Shown in pieces: positions 38,489 through 49,613 of a stretch of DNA of 64,000 nucleotides. The first letter of the stretch is position 1; every line of letters starts with the position of its first letter. The position numbers were made by a program, and so were the translations under genes. This DNA comes from Saprospiraceae bacterium. Its GTDB lineage: Bacteria > Bacteroidota > Bacteroidia > Chitinophagales > Saprospiraceae. Where the stretch lies: positions 62,001 through 126,000 of the forward strand of contig JADJWN010000008.1 in NCBI GenBank assembly GCA_016716335.1, written 5' to 3'. The notes beneath the pieces were generated by a model, which made no database searches, was not told the DNA's origin, and was given only the letters and a program-made list of their open reading frames with translations.

Positions 38489-41400
38489 ATGAGGAAATTC
38501 ATTATCGCATTTGCTGCTTTTTGTTTTATGGGATGGATGCAGTATGCCAATGCTCAGGTTACCGTTACCATGTCAAGTGTTACGGTGGCTCAGAATGGTA
38601 CTGCTGCTGTGGATATCAGCGTGTCCGGGTTTACTAATATATTGTCTGCCCAGTTTTCCATCAATTATGACTCTTCAGTACTACAGTTTCAAAGCTTTAC
38701 AAATTTCAGTACCGCCTTGCCCGGGCTGAACAGCAGTGCTGTATCAGGTCCTAATGGAGTGGGTGTGCTCAACGGTCAGGCCACTTTCAGCTGGTTCGAC
38801 CCGATGGGATTACCCCGATCACTACCCAACAATACCCGATTGTTTACGATGAATTTCAGAGCCATAGGCAATCCATGCACCATGTCTGAAGTATTTACAT
38901 CCAATATACCTTTACAGATAGAGATTGCAAACCAAAACTCTATGGTGTTGACTCTGACCAATATCAGAGGCACGGTTACAGTACAATGCGATGGCCCCGT
39001 AAATCCATGTCCGGATCCGGTCTGTGCCAATATGAACAGTCTGCGTTTTTCAGGTGCCCAAAGAGAAGCCAAGCCGGGCAGTAATGTCTGCATTCCCATC
39101 ACCATGACCAATTTCAACATGATGCAGTCCGGTCAGGGCGTGATTTCCTGGAATCCCACATTACTCAGCTTTACCGAGGTAAAAAATCTTACAGCGCTGC
39201 CAGGGCTCGATGGTACAATCAATGCCAACGATGCACCCAACGGGAGACTGATATATCTGTGGTCCAATCCTACTCCAGGTACACCACTTACCCTTCCGGC
39301 CAATACAGTATTTATGGAATTGTGCTTCAATGTGGTAGGACCTGTCGGTCAGACTGCATGTCTCATCATGGGGCAGGGTAACCCTCCCACAGAGTGGACC
39401 AACAATTCCGGAGAAGTACCCATATGTTACAATTACGGCAGGGTGCGTATCGTGGACGAAACGATACCGAGAGTTACAATAAAGGCACCTAATGTCGAGG
39501 GATGTAAGGACAGCATACTGTGTGTGGATATAAGAGTGGATAGTTTTACCAATATGACAGGTATGCAGTTTTCCCTGCAGTGGAATCCTGCCGTACTCCA
39601 GTATGTAAGTACAGGTATGTATGACCTTGAAGGTCTCACCGCAGGTGCATTTACCAATACAAACGATAAGCTCAGGGTATCCTGGATTTCTCCCAACGGG
39701 CTACCTGTAACAAAAGCCAATAATCATAAAATTTTCCAGCTGTGCTTCAGACTGATCGGTGCCTGTGATGCTACATCCCCGCTCAACTTCGTGGATGTCA
39801 TCGAATTTATTGGCACAGGTCCCTCAGCACTGCCTCATCAGACTGTGGCCGGATCTGTGAGAGTCAAGTGTGATTGTGCTCCCAATCCGCCGGTATGTAC
39901 ACTTGGCACCATCACCAATCCTACCTGCAACGGAGATACCAATGGCTCTATCAATATGTCGGTGACCAATGCCGACAACAATTGTGATTGCATATGGAAA
40001 AGGGCAGATGGTACCGTCATTAAGAATAATAAGGTTACAGCAGGCTGCAACCTTACCGGTGTGGGTGCAGGCACTTACACCTTCGAATTGGTTTGCAACG
40101 GCAATGTGTTGTGTACCAATACCGCTACGTTGACACAACCTCAGGTGCTTACCATACCCACAGCAGGAGCTGTGACCAATGCTTCATGCGGTGCAAAGGG
40201 ATCCATCACAGTCAACCCCACAGGTGGCACGCCTCCATACACCTATAATTGGAACCCTGCACAGGGGAATATTCCTAATCCGGGCAATCTTGATCCCGGT
40301 GTTTATGCACTGACTGTATCGGATTCCAGAGGCTGTAGTGCTACGGCTTCATTTACAGTAGGGGATGCAGTGCAGGATCTGAATGTGACTTCTACCAAAA
40401 CAGATGTCAGATGTCGGGGAGGAAATAACGGAACAATATCATTGACTGTAACCGGAGGTTGCCCTCCTTACAACTTTAACTGGACAGGAAACCTTTCCGG
40501 ACAAAATCCCGGAAACCTTACTGCAGGCACTTACAGTGTGACCGTATCTGATAATGATAATCCGGCAAATACCAGAGTGGTATCTGTGACTATTACCGAA
40601 CCAGCCACCTCTGTGGCAGTACAGGTGACAGGTACTACACAGGATACTCCACCCAATAGCGGTACAGGAAGTATCAGCATTCTGGCATCCGGAGGAACAC
40701 CGGATTATACCCTTACATGGGGAGGCGGTCCTACCAACATTCCATCCGGCAATACCAACGGAGCCTTTACGGCAGGTAGTGTCAGAGCCGGTACATACAG
40801 TGTGACGGTGACAGACAGAAATGGCTGCACAGCTACCGCAGGCAATATTATAGTGATGCCCGGTGACACCATGCCTACGCCGAGGGCTCCCAGAATCGGT
40901 ACAGCCGGTGTAGCTACCAATTTCAACGGATTCAGCGTGCCCTGCAACGGCAACTGCAATGCAGTCATTTCGACTACCATCACTGAAGGTACGCTACCCA
41001 TCACTGCTGTCTTAAGAAGGTCAGGATCCAATATACAAACGCTGACGGTAAATGCGTTGGGTGAAATCAGGTTTACAGGAGTGTGTGCAGGCAGTTACAC
41101 CGTATCACTCACCAATTCGGTAGGTTCAGTGACATCACCGGCCATTACCGTGACACAGCCTTCCAGATTGGCGGCTACGACAGATATCATGTACGGATGG
41201 TGATGCTGACAACGGCAGAATTCAGGTGGATCTGAATAATACCGGCGTACCGCCCTACACCTTCAACTGGATAGGTCTGGCGAGCACTACCAATGTGATA
41301 GATAATCTGCGTGCCGGCACATACTCGGTGAGTATCACGGATGCCAATGACTGCGTACTGCTCATAGGTAATATGGATGTAAACAATTGTGATGATACCG

Positions 41401-41678
41401 AAAATTGTTACAAGGCATTACCGGTAATCACGCCTAACGGAGATAACAGAAATGACCTGTTTGTGATCAATTGTGCCAGACAGAATCCGGGTGATCTTAC
41501 GGTTTTTGACAGATTCGGCAGAATTGTTTACACACAGAACAATTATGACAATACCTGGTCCGGTCTCGACAGGAATAACAATGTATTGCCGGAAGGAGCC
41601 TATATGTGGGTGCTGGATGTGAATTTCGGTCAGGGCAGAAGAGAGATTTACAAAGGCACAGTGACCATCCTGAGATAA
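38489..41678 (+). CDS. Cohesin- and SprB-repeat surface protein with T9SS type B sorting domain, frameshifted
   Basis: About 1063 residues. Start at ATG 38489 (MRKFIIAFAAFCFMGWMQYA), since the upstream TTG lies inside the promoter box. Three cohesin-like domains (about 22-170, 185-325, 340-475; e.g. ILSAQFSINYDSSVLQFQSF, GMQFSLQWNPAVLQYVS) are followed by SprB-type repeats (GGTPPYTYNWNP, GVYALTVSDSRGC). After ATTDIMY the frame shifts by one: an extra G in TACGGATGG (41195-41196) restores DGDADNGRIQVDLNNTG and the type B gliding-motility C-terminal domain (VITPNGDNRNDLFVI). Likely a surface adhesin exported by T9SS, with the PorP gene directly downstream. Confidence 0.85.
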
Positions 41679-41685
41679 ACCGATT

Positions 41686-42630
41686 ATGAAAACAGTAAAA
41701 ATTAACAAGATGAAGTTTTCCAATATTATATATGTATTTGCGGTTGTGGTAATCGCAGCATCTCAAAGTTTTGGCCAATCCAGATATCTGGACGAGAGAT
41801 ATATTTACACTCAGGCATTCATCAATCCGCAGCTTATCAATCCGGGGGCCTATGGTGCAGAGATGAATCATCAGATTCTGATCAATTACCGCAACAAATG
41901 GGCTGCTTTTCCGGGTTCACCCAAAACCGTTACGCTGAATTATAACGGTTATATGGGCAACAGACTGGGGTTTGGAGCCGGTTTTATGAACGATACCTAC
42001 GGTGAATTGCAGATTACCAAGGGATATGCCGGATTGAGCTATATTATCGAGTCAGAGACTAATCAGGTGGGGTTTGGATTGAATGCCGAATATATCAAGC
42101 ATGGCCTGAGCGGAAGCACGCTGACCAATGAGTTGCTGGACAGAAATGATCCGGTCATCAATGCGGCAGTCATAGGAGCTGAATATTTTGACGCCAGTGT
42201 GGGAATGTATGGATTGTATATGAATAAACTGAGTTATGGGCTGGTGTTGCCTTCCATCATCAGTTCGAGAATCAGCGAATCCAATCTGCCTACGCCTGAG
42301 CGTGACTTTGGGGTCATCTTGCATCTGGGGTATAAATTCATGGCTACTCAGGCCGATGTATCCATGACTCCGAGCATTTTCATTAAAAAGCTGAACAATG
42401 TACCTACCCACGTGGACTTGAACCTGAGACTGGGTTTCCTCAAAGAGCAGTTTACAGGTGGGGTAATGTACACCCTGGGTGCAGATAACAGGTTGGGATT
42501 CCTGTTGGGTACAAAGGTGGAAAATTTCAATTTCTATTACAGCTATAACACTTCGTCCAATCCATTTCAGGATTACAACAACGGATCTCATGAGCTGACA
42601 TTGGGTGTCACCTTTGGAGGTAAGAAATAA
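41686..42630 (+). CDS. PorP/SprF family T9SS membrane protein
   Basis: 314 residues (a start at ATG 41710, MKFSNIIYVFAVVVIAASQS, would trim 8 residues before the signal peptide). PorP/SprF hallmarks: the early QAFINPQLINPGAYGAEM block and a long outer-membrane barrel ending in LTLGVTFGGKK. These proteins receive or anchor type B T9SS cargo at the surface. It begins 7 bases after the adhesin's stop, so the pair forms an operon, as usual for SprB/SprF-like pairs. Confidence 0.9.
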   Translation: MKTVKINKMKFSNIIYVFAVVVIAASQSFGQSRYLDERYIYTQAFINPQLINPGAYGAEMNHQILINYRNKWAAFPGSPKTVTLNYNGYMGNRLGFGAGFMNDTYGELQITKGYAGLSYIIESETNQVGFGLNAEYIKHGLSGSTLTNELLDRNDPVINAAVIGAEYFDASVGMYGLYMNKLSYGLVLPSIISSRISESNLPTPERDFGVILHLGYKFMATQADVSMTPSIFIKKLNNVPTHVDLNLRLGFLKEQFTGGVMYTLGADNRLGFLLGTKVENFNFYYSYNTSSNPFQDYNNGSHELTLGVTFGGKK

Positions 42631-42652
42631 ATCCTTTTAAAACAAAGAACCG

Positions 42653-42695
42653 TGGTGTGCCGGAATACAGTATCCGACACACCATTTTTATTTTA
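42653..42695 (+). terminator. Terminator after the PorP gene
   Basis: Stem TGGTGTGCCGGA with TCCGACACACCA (one mismatch, 8-base loop), followed by TTTTTATTTTAT. Confidence 0.8.
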
Positions 42696-42757
42696 TACCC
42701 CTGATATGGTAATAATTATGCTTCGAAAAATATTACCTTCGTGCAGACCAAACAGCA

Positions 42758-43792
42758 ATGAAATCAAATATTCAAAGGATTAATGCCCACGGACATCTTT
42801 TGCCCTATCCGGCAGAGATACCTGCCTTTATGAAGGAGAAGAAAATCTTCTGGGTGACCGAGGATAAATCCTGTATGTGTCAGGGCGATTGGGTAAGACC
42901 TGTCACTGATCCAAGTTTTTTCCTTCAGGAAAAATTAGAGTGGATGGAGCACAACCACATTGATAAAGAAGTGGTGCTCAACCTTTCACAACTATACTGC
43001 AATGGCATGCCCCGGGAGCTGGCTCGTGATGTCATACGTTTTCAGAATGATTTTAATGCGGGTATTGCTTCCGGCTATCCGGACAAGTTTATATCCGGCT
43101 TTGTGGTGCAGCCTTTATATCTCGAGGATGCGTTGAAGGAGGCAGAACGGTGTGTAAGTATGGGATTGCGGCTGATGTGCCTGCCCACCCATTATGTCAC
43201 TCATGAGGGTAAATGGGTGGAAACTGCCAACGAATCCGTGTTGCCGTTATTTGAATTTGCAGACCAAAACAGACTGGCAATAGAGTTCCATCCCTATAAT
43301 GCAGAAAAATTCATACAGCTGGAAGATCAATACTGGCGATTTCATCTCATCTGGCTTTGTGCCCAGACAGCTGATCTGTATCATTTTTTCAGTTGCCGCG
43401 ATTTTGCTCATCGCTTTCCTGCTGCAAGATTTTGCTTTGCTCACGGCAATCAGTTTGGTCAGATGGGGTATGGCAGGAGGAGACAGGGATTTTTGGGCAG
43501 GCCTGATTTGTTTGAAAATGCGGTGGACCCGATAGAAAATATAAATGCAGGGAATGTCTATTTTGACACTCTGGTGCATGATGTGCTTTCCTTTGAGCTC
43601 CTGGTCAAGAGACAGGGAGTGCGGCAGATTGTGGCAGGATTGGACGATCCTTATCCATTGGGTGAAATGGAAAGTGTAGAGGGTAGTTATCCCGGCAAAG
43701 TCATAGATGAGGCCCTGGAATGTGGCATCATCCATGAGAAGGACTATGCAGACATCTGGTATGGAAATGTAATGGAATGGTTAGGCTTATAA
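42758..43792 (+). CDS. ACMSD-like amidohydrolase (decarboxylase family)
   Basis: 344 residues, metal-dependent TIM-barrel of the aminocarboxymuconate-semialdehyde decarboxylase group: N-terminal NAHGHLLP (HxH metal ligands), FHPYN, FAHGNQFGQ and catalytic-aspartate motif GLDDPYPLGE. In the kynurenine pathway ACMSD diverts the 2-amino-3-carboxymuconate semialdehyde intermediate from quinolinate. The next gene is kynureninase, 10 bases downstream, which supports a tryptophan-degradation role. Other decarboxylases of this superfamily remain possible. Confidence 0.75.
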   Translation: MKSNIQRINAHGHLLPYPAEIPAFMKEKKIFWVTEDKSCMCQGDWVRPVTDPSFFLQEKLEWMEHNHIDKEVVLNLSQLYCNGMPRELARDVIRFQNDFNAGIASGYPDKFISGFVVQPLYLEDALKEAERCVSMGLRLMCLPTHYVTHEGKWVETANESVLPLFEFADQNRLAIEFHPYNAEKFIQLEDQYWRFHLIWLCAQTADLYHFFSCRDFAHRFPAARFCFAHGNQFGQMGYGRRRQGFLGRPDLFENAVDPIENINAGNVYFDTLVHDVLSFELLVKRQGVRQIVAGLDDPYPLGEMESVEGSYPGKVIDEALECGIIHEKDYADIWYGNVMEWLGL

Positions 43793-43802
43793 ATGTGAAG
43801 CA

Positions 43803-45056
43803 ATGAATCCGGATTTTGATTATGCACTGGAACAGGACCGCAAGGATCTTTTGGCCTCTTACAGGTCAAGGTTTCATATACCTAAAACCGAAAAGGGTGA
43901 GGATACCATATACTTCTGCGGCAATTCGCTGGGACTAATGCCGGTCACAGCAGAGTCATATGTGATGCAGGAGCTTGAAGACTGGAAAATACATGGTGTG
44001 GAAGGCCATACCCGGGCACGCAATCCCTGGGTGAGCTATCATGAACTCCTGACCCATCCTATGGCAGAGGTGGTCGGTGCCTTACCTCACGAGGTGGTGG
44101 TGATGAACAGCCTTACCGTAAATCTGCATCTGCTTATGGTTTCCTTTTACAGACCTGACAGAGGGCGGTATAAAATACTGATTGATTATTCTCCTTTTCC
44201 GTCCGATCGATATGCAGTAGAGTCTCAGGTAAAATATCATGGATTTGATCCCGCAGATGCGATAATTGAGCTCAACCCCGACCCTCAATCGGAATATGTA
44301 TCTCCTGCCGGTATTGCGGAGATTCTGGACCGGCAGGGTGAGGAGATAGCCCTGGTAATGATTGGAGGGGTCAATTACTATACTGGTCAGGCATATGATA
44401 TCAGGGAGATTACCAGATTGGCACACCGCAAAGGATGTGTGGTGGGTTTTGATCTGGCCCATGCTGCAGGCAATCTAAGGCTCAGTTTGCATGATGATGG
44501 TCCCGACTTCGCAGCCTGGTGCAGCTACAAATACCTCAACTCCGGACCGGGAGCACTTTCAGGTATATTTGTACACGACAGACATAAGAGTGATTTTTCA
44601 TTACCCAGATTTACAGGATGGTGGGGACATGATAAGAAAGTCAGGTTTCTGATGGGCAGAGATTTTATTCCCATGGAAGGGGCTGAAGGTTGGCAATTGA
44701 GCAATCCACCCATACTCTCCATGGCTGCTATGCGGGCTTCTCTGGATATTTTTGCAGAGGTGGGTATGGATGCGCTCCGTCAAAAGTCAGAAAAACTAAC
44801 CGCCTGGTTAGAGAGCCTGATTAAAGCTAAGGTATCTGACAAGGTCAGGATTATCACCCCTTCTGATCCGGATCAGAGAGGCTGTCAGTTATCCCTGCAG
44901 GTCAGTGATAAAAAATTATTTCATACCATCACAGCCAAAGGGATTATCGCAGACTGGAGAGAGCCGGATGTCATTCGTGTGGCTCCTGTGCCGCTATACA
45001 ACAGCTTCACGGAGGTATGGAAGTTTGTGGATATATTGGCATCATGTGAGGTCTGA
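43803..45056 (+). CDS. kynU: Kynureninase
   Basis: PLP enzyme splitting kynurenine or 3-hydroxykynurenine into anthranilate or 3-hydroxyanthranilate plus alanine. 417 residues, normal length. Signature blocks: YFCGNSLGLMP, RARNPWVSYHELL, GFDLAHAAGN and the PLP-lysine site CSYKYLNSGPG. It is co-transcribed with the ACMSD-like gene. Other pathway genes (kmo, haaO, tdo) are not in the window. Confidence 0.95.
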   Translation: MNPDFDYALEQDRKDLLASYRSRFHIPKTEKGEDTIYFCGNSLGLMPVTAESYVMQELEDWKIHGVEGHTRARNPWVSYHELLTHPMAEVVGALPHEVVVMNSLTVNLHLLMVSFYRPDRGRYKILIDYSPFPSDRYAVESQVKYHGFDPADAIIELNPDPQSEYVSPAGIAEILDRQGEEIALVMIGGVNYYTGQAYDIREITRLAHRKGCVVGFDLAHAAGNLRLSLHDDGPDFAAWCSYKYLNSGPGALSGIFVHDRHKSDFSLPRFTGWWGHDKKVRFLMGRDFIPMEGAEGWQLSNPPILSMAAMRASLDIFAEVGMDALRQKSEKLTAWLESLIKAKVSDKVRIITPSDPDQRGCQLSLQVSDKKLFHTITAKGIIADWREPDVIRVAPVPLYNSFTEVWKFVDILASCEV

Positions 45057-45233
45057 GGAATTTGAATTTCACTTAAGCTGCCATTCAGTGTCAAGTTATA
45101 AATAATACTCAAGGATGAGAGACTGAATTTTACCTGAAATCAGGAGGATGCGCTAAAGGATTTCAGGCTGCGAAGCTTAGATTATATTTTTCCAAATGAT
45201 TGAATTGTCATTTTTTCAGTCGGATAATATTTT

Positions 45234-45241
45234 TAACTTTG
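45234..45241 (+). promoter_or_regulatory. -7 promoter box of pckG
   Basis: TAACTTTG at 45234-45241, exact TAnnTTTG, 20 bases before the ATG. A possible -33 TTG at 45205-45207 is a little too far (26 bases). Confidence 0.5.
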
Positions 45242-45260
45242 AAGCAAAATCAAATTAACC

Positions 45261-47110
45261 ATGCCAAATTCTAACCAAATTAATGTCGGACTCGGTACCG
45301 GAAAGACCGATTTGCAATCCTGGGTGAATGAAATTGCTGCTTACTGTGAGGCAGATAGTGTATATTACTGCAATGGTTCGGAGGAAGAGTACAATCAGTT
45401 TTGTGATAAACTGGTAGAAAAAGGTACATTTATCAGACTGAATCCGGAAAAAAGACCCAACAGTTTTGCCTGTTTCAGCGATCCCAGCGATGTGGCAAGA
45501 GTAGAAGACAGAACCTACATTTGCTCCAGAGTCAAGGATGACGCAGGCCCAACCAACAACTGGATGGATCCTTTTGAAATGAAAACCATACTCAACGATC
45601 TCATGAAGGGCTGTATGAAGGGCAGGACTCTTTATGTAATTCCGTTTTGTATGGGGCCTGTAGGCTCTCCATATTCCAGATATGGCGTTGAGCTCACAGA
45701 TTCAGAGTACGTCGTCATCAATATGAAGATTATGACCCGTATGGGCTCTCACATTTTACCCTATATTGAATCCGGAGATTTTGTGCGATGTGTACACACC
45801 CTCGGAGCACCGTTGGCGGAGGTCAGGAAGATGTAAAGTGGCCCTGCAATCAGACCAAGTATATTACCCATTTTCCGGAGGAGCGCCTTATCGTCTCCTA
45901 CGGCAGTGGGTACGGAGGCAATGCCCTGTTGGGCAAAAAGTGTTTTGCCTTGAGAATAGCATCTGTGATGGCTTATGAAGAGGATTGGCTGGCAGAACAT
46001 ATGCTGATCATGGGAGTAGAATCTCCCAATCATGAAAAGACCTATGTGGCAGCATCTTTTCCCAGTGCATGCGGCAAAACCAATTTTGCGATGCTGATAC
46101 CTCCCAAAGAGATGGACGGCTGGAAAATTACTACGGTCGGAGACGACATAGCCTGGATACACCGGGATCTTACAGGACGATTGGTAGCCATCAATCCCGA
46201 GAGCGGCTACTTTGGAGTGGCTCCCGGTACCAACTATGAAACCAATCCCAACGCTATGGAAACCATCCGTAAAAATACCATTTTTACCAATGTAGCCATC
46301 ACTCCGGATCTGGATGTATGGTGGGAAGGAATGACTAAGGAAGTGCCGGACGGACTCACAGACTGGAAAGGCAAACCCTACGACAAAAACAGTGGTCAGC
46401 CTGCCGCCCATCCCAACAGTCGTTTTACTGTGTCAGCCTCCCAGAATCCTGCGGTAGATCCTGCATGGGATGATCCTAAGGGTGTGAGAATCAAAGCCTT
46501 CCTCTTCGGAGGACGAAGGGCCAATGCCGTACCATTAGTATATCAGTCATTCAACTGGAACTTTGGTGTATATACTGCGGCTACGATGGGTAGTGAGACA
46601 ACGGCTGCTGCATTCGGAGCTCAGGGAGTGGTGCGCAGAGATCCCTTTGCCATGCTGCCGTTTATGGGATATAATATCGGTGATTATATCAATCACTGGC
46701 TGCAGTTTGGCCGATCATTGCCCAATGCCCCGAGAATTTTTAATGTCAATTGGTTCAGAAAGGATGAAAACGGCAAATTTATCTGGCCGGGATTCGGTCA
46801 GAATATGCGGGTACTGAAATGGATTATAGACCGGATATACGGCAGGGCATCTGCAGTGGAGAGTCCCATCGGCTGGGTGCCAAGATATGAGGATATCGAA
46901 TGGTCAGGTATTGACTTTTCAAGAGATAAATTTGAGCAGATCATGACCATAGACAGAGAACTTTGGAAGCAGGAACTGCTGTCTCACGAGCATCTGTTTG
47001 AGTCATTTTACAACAGGCTGCCCAAGGAATTTTTATTCATGCGTCAGTTATTGTTATCCTCACTCTGGCGTTCGCCTGAGAAGTGGGGCCTTGAACCCGA
47101 GGTGGTCTGA
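45261..47110 (+). CDS. pckG: Phosphoenolpyruvate carboxykinase (GTP), frameshifted
   Basis: Converts oxaloacetate and GTP to PEP, gluconeogenesis. The first part (45261 to about 45817) has the normal start and the block VRCVHTLGAPLA; one base over, the text continues GGQEDVKWPCNQTKYITHFP to the end. A missing G in GGCGGAGG (45818-45819) is enough. The P-loop PSACGKTN is that of GTP-type enzymes. Joined length is about 616, the family norm. As a core metabolic gene with both halves perfectly conserved, a sequencing error is likelier than loss. Confidence 0.9.
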
Positions 47111-47132
47111 AAATAGCCTTGAATGTTCCTGT

Positions 47133-47170
47133 AAAAAGCACTGCACTATGTATGGCAGTGCTTTTTATTT
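47133..47170 (+). terminator. Terminator after pckG
   Basis: Perfect stem AAAAAGCACTGC with GCAGTGCTTTTT, 10-base loop, then ATTTTTT. Confidence 0.9.
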
Positions 47171-47232
47171 TTTCAGCTTATGGTAATATTTTTTATCCAT
47201 ACCGAATTATCATAGCCATTTAGACTTTTCCC

Positions 47233-47240
47233 TATTTTTG
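47233..47240 (+). promoter_or_regulatory. -7 promoter box of the small membrane-protein gene
   Basis: TATTTTTG at 47233-47240, exact TAnnTTTG, 12 bases before the ATG. Confidence 0.45.
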
Positions 47241-47251
47241 TAAAAAAATTT

Positions 47252-47653
47252 ATGGATATCAATACAGAAGGCATCAAGACTAAAGCCCGGTCTATTTTCA
47301 GAAAATTTATGTGGATCCTGCTTACAGGGGCTATACTTTTTTCAGCAGGGTATTATTTCTACAGGACTTATACACTCTCCGAGGGTACAAGGTCAGGTGT
47401 GCTTTTCAAAATATCCAAAAAAGGGAAAGTTTTCAAAACCTACGAAGGGCAGCTCATGTTGGCCGGTTCTGCCATTTTGACCAAAGCAAGCACCTGGGAT
47501 TTTTCCGTAAAGGATGCCGCTACATACAGCCAGCTTCAGATGCTGGAAGGTAAACATGTACGCCTGTATTACAAGGAGCTTGTGGATGCCTTTCCATGGC
47601 AGGGAGATACAGATTATCTGGTGTATAAGGCTGAAGAAATTGATGGAGAATAA
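47252..47653 (+). CDS. Small single-pass membrane protein, function unknown
   Basis: 133 residues: a short basic N-terminus, one membrane span (FMWILLTGAILFSAGYYFYR, about 20-39) and an extracytoplasmic beta-rich domain (SGVLFKISKKGKVFKTYEGQ ... HVRLYYKEL). Short proteins with this SEGTRSGVL/KTYEGQL pattern are common in Bacteroidota and are sometimes mislabelled 6-phosphogluconate dehydrogenase; nothing here supports enzyme activity. It has its own promoter box. Confidence 0.7.
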   Translation: MDINTEGIKTKARSIFRKFMWILLTGAILFSAGYYFYRTYTLSEGTRSGVLFKISKKGKVFKTYEGQLMLAGSAILTKASTWDFSVKDAATYSQLQMLEGKHVRLYYKELVDAFPWQGDTDYLVYKAEEIDGE

Positions 47654-47706
47654 TGGATAAAATTCCTGGGCATTTAATCAAATAGACATGCAATCATAGC
47701 TCATAA

Positions 47707-48455
47707 TCAATAAATTTCTGACCATCCCTGCTGCATGTCTGCTAATTGTGCATTGATCCATTGATAAGCTTTTTCACATAGTACCAACCCATCGCTATCT
47801 GTCATCGGAGGACCGATACGCAGTTTTACTTCTGTCTTCCATTTGGAGAATTGGTAGAAATACTGGGGTATAAATTTTTCCCTCACCCACAGATCTTTTT
47901 TTGTCCTGTATTCTATGGCTACAGGTACCACAGGGATAGCGTGAGCGGCACATTCGATGAAGCTGCCCGGCCTGAAATCCAGCGTCTGCTTATGAGTGCC
48001 TACTGTTCCCTCGGGATAAACCATTACATTGTCGCCTTCCAGCAGCGTTTTGATCATACGGCTCCTTGAATTTTTCCTTGAATTCTGGCTTTGTCTTTGT
48101 ACCCAGATCACACCGGTCAGCTCTGCCCCTTTATTAATTATGGGATAAGAGGCTACTTCTGCTTTGGCGATGACAAATGCGTCGATATAACGACATAAAA
48201 CGATTGGATCTGAAAAAGAACGGTGATTGCTTACATACAATGCCGGCTGAGTGATGGGAGCTCCTGGATATCAATTTTAATATTCAGTACCGGTATGGCA
48301 ATCCATCGGAGCCAATGCCTCCTGAGTCTGAATGCCCGCTCTTTGGTATGAGGTATAATAAGGGTGGAGACCAGATACACAGACATGTACAAAAGCATCG
48401 TACTGAATATGACGAGGGCTCTGAGGGCTGCAAGCAGATTATACAAGATTATCAA
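47707..48455 (-). CDS. 1-acyl-sn-glycerol-3-phosphate acyltransferase-like, frameshifted
   Basis: PlsC-type enzyme of phospholipid synthesis. The first part (48455 to about 48265) is a membrane-anchor helix region (MIILYNLLAALRALVIFSTM). The second resumes as GAPITQPALYVSNHRSFSDP, holding a NHRSxxD acyltransferase box (HX4D variant), then VYPEGTVG, the second box. Joining needs one extra C in CTCCTGG (48263-48264; GGA restored on the minus strand). Total about 249 residues, normal. It follows no obvious operon; the Tat-leader aminotransferase is just upstream. Confidence 0.8.
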
Positions 48456-48476
48456 GGATTTTCGGATTGTCGGATT

Positions 48477-49613
48477 TTATGAAAGTACTTTGAGAAGTGC
48501 ATTTTTTAATGCCGGCATGTCCTCAGTCCTGCCTGTGCTCAACCGGCACCATTGAGGGTAGGGATCAAATACCCTTCCCACCATTACTCCTTCAGATTTC
48601 ATTTTGTCCTGAAAGACCGTGACAGGCATACCTGTATCGAAGTACACAAAATTGGCATGGCCGGCTATGTACTTTCGACCCAAAGTATCCAGAGTGTCTG
48701 TGATGACTTTTTTTGATGCACTGTTTTTTGCCAGACTGAATTGATAAAATTCTTTTTCTGTCAAAGCAGCCTCTGCAGCTACCAGTGCCATCATATTCGG
48801 CCTGTCTATTTGCATTTTTTTGAGTCTGCTGATGATGTCGGGCCTTGCAACCAGATAACCGATCCGCAGACCTGCCAGGCCATATACTTTTGAAAAGCTT
48901 CGGGCAACAATGACGTTATACCCCTGCTTCACTAATGAGGTCATGCTCGGATAATTTTTTTCAGTGATATAATCAATATACACTTCATCAGCGAATACCA
49001 TAGTTCTGCCTGACAGATCTGCACAAAATTGCTCCACAGCAGCAGCATTCAGGATAGTACCTGTCGGATTGTTGGGATTGCATACAAATACCATACGGGT
49101 ATCTGCATTACACCTGCGACGCATGGCTTCGAGATCAATAACCATATTTTTATCCAGTAGGACTTTGTGTACATAAGCTCCGCAGGCTTCTGCATAGTTG
49201 GGCATGGCTTCAAAAGTGGGGTGGGGCACTACGATTTCGCCTCCGTTTTTGAGATAAGCCAGTACTGCGATTTTCAATCCTTCTGTCGAGCCTACCGTAA
49301 TCAGTATGTGTTCCGGACTGACCTGCTCCTTTTCAGCCAGTTTTTCGGTAAGACGTTGTATTTCTGCCGCAGGATATCTGCACATGAGATCGAAGGAGGA
49401 TTGCATGGTTTTCCTGACGAACTCTGACGGGCCATAAGGATTTTCGTTGGAGCTCAGTTTGATGATTCCCGGATTGCTGGAGTACAGGACAGTTTCTGTT
49501 TCCCAGGGAAGCGTTACACCGGCCAGTTTGTCCCATCCATGAAGCCACAATGAGGTGCTTCCTGCTGCCAGACCTGCTGATTTCAGCCAGGATCTTCTTG
49601 AAAATCTGTTCAT
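48477..49613 (-). CDS. HisC-like PLP aminotransferase with a Tat signal
   Basis: 378 residues. Class I/II aminotransferase fold close to histidinol-phosphate aminotransferase: SSNENPYGPSE, NPNNPTGT, FADEVYIDY and the PLP-lysine site ARSFSKVYGLAGLRIGY. Unusually the N-terminus is MNRFSRRSWLKSAGLAAGST, a textbook twin-arginine leader (SRRxWLK then a weakly hydrophobic AG-rich helix), so the folded holoenzyme would be exported. It is not in a his operon. Substrate unknown; periplasmic amino-acid or phosphonate transamination are guesses. Confidence 0.8.
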   Translation of the reverse strand: MNRFSRRSWLKSAGLAAGSTSLWLHGWDKLAGVTLPWETETVLYSSNPGIIKLSSNENPYGPSEFVRKTMQSSFDLMCRYPAAEIQRLTEKLAEKEQVSPEHILITVGSTEGLKIAVLAYLKNGGEIVVPHPTFEAMPNYAEACGAYVHKVLLDKNMVIDLEAMRRRCNADTRMVFVCNPNNPTGTILNAAAVEQFCADLSGRTMVFADEVYIDYITEKNYPSMTSLVKQGYNVIVARSFSKVYGLAGLRIGYLVARPDIISRLKKMQIDRPNMMALVAAEAALTEKEFYQFSLAKNSASKKVITDTLDTLGRKYIAGHANFVYFDTGMPVTVFQDKMKSEGVMVGRVFDPYPQWCRLSTGRTEDMPALKNALLKVLS

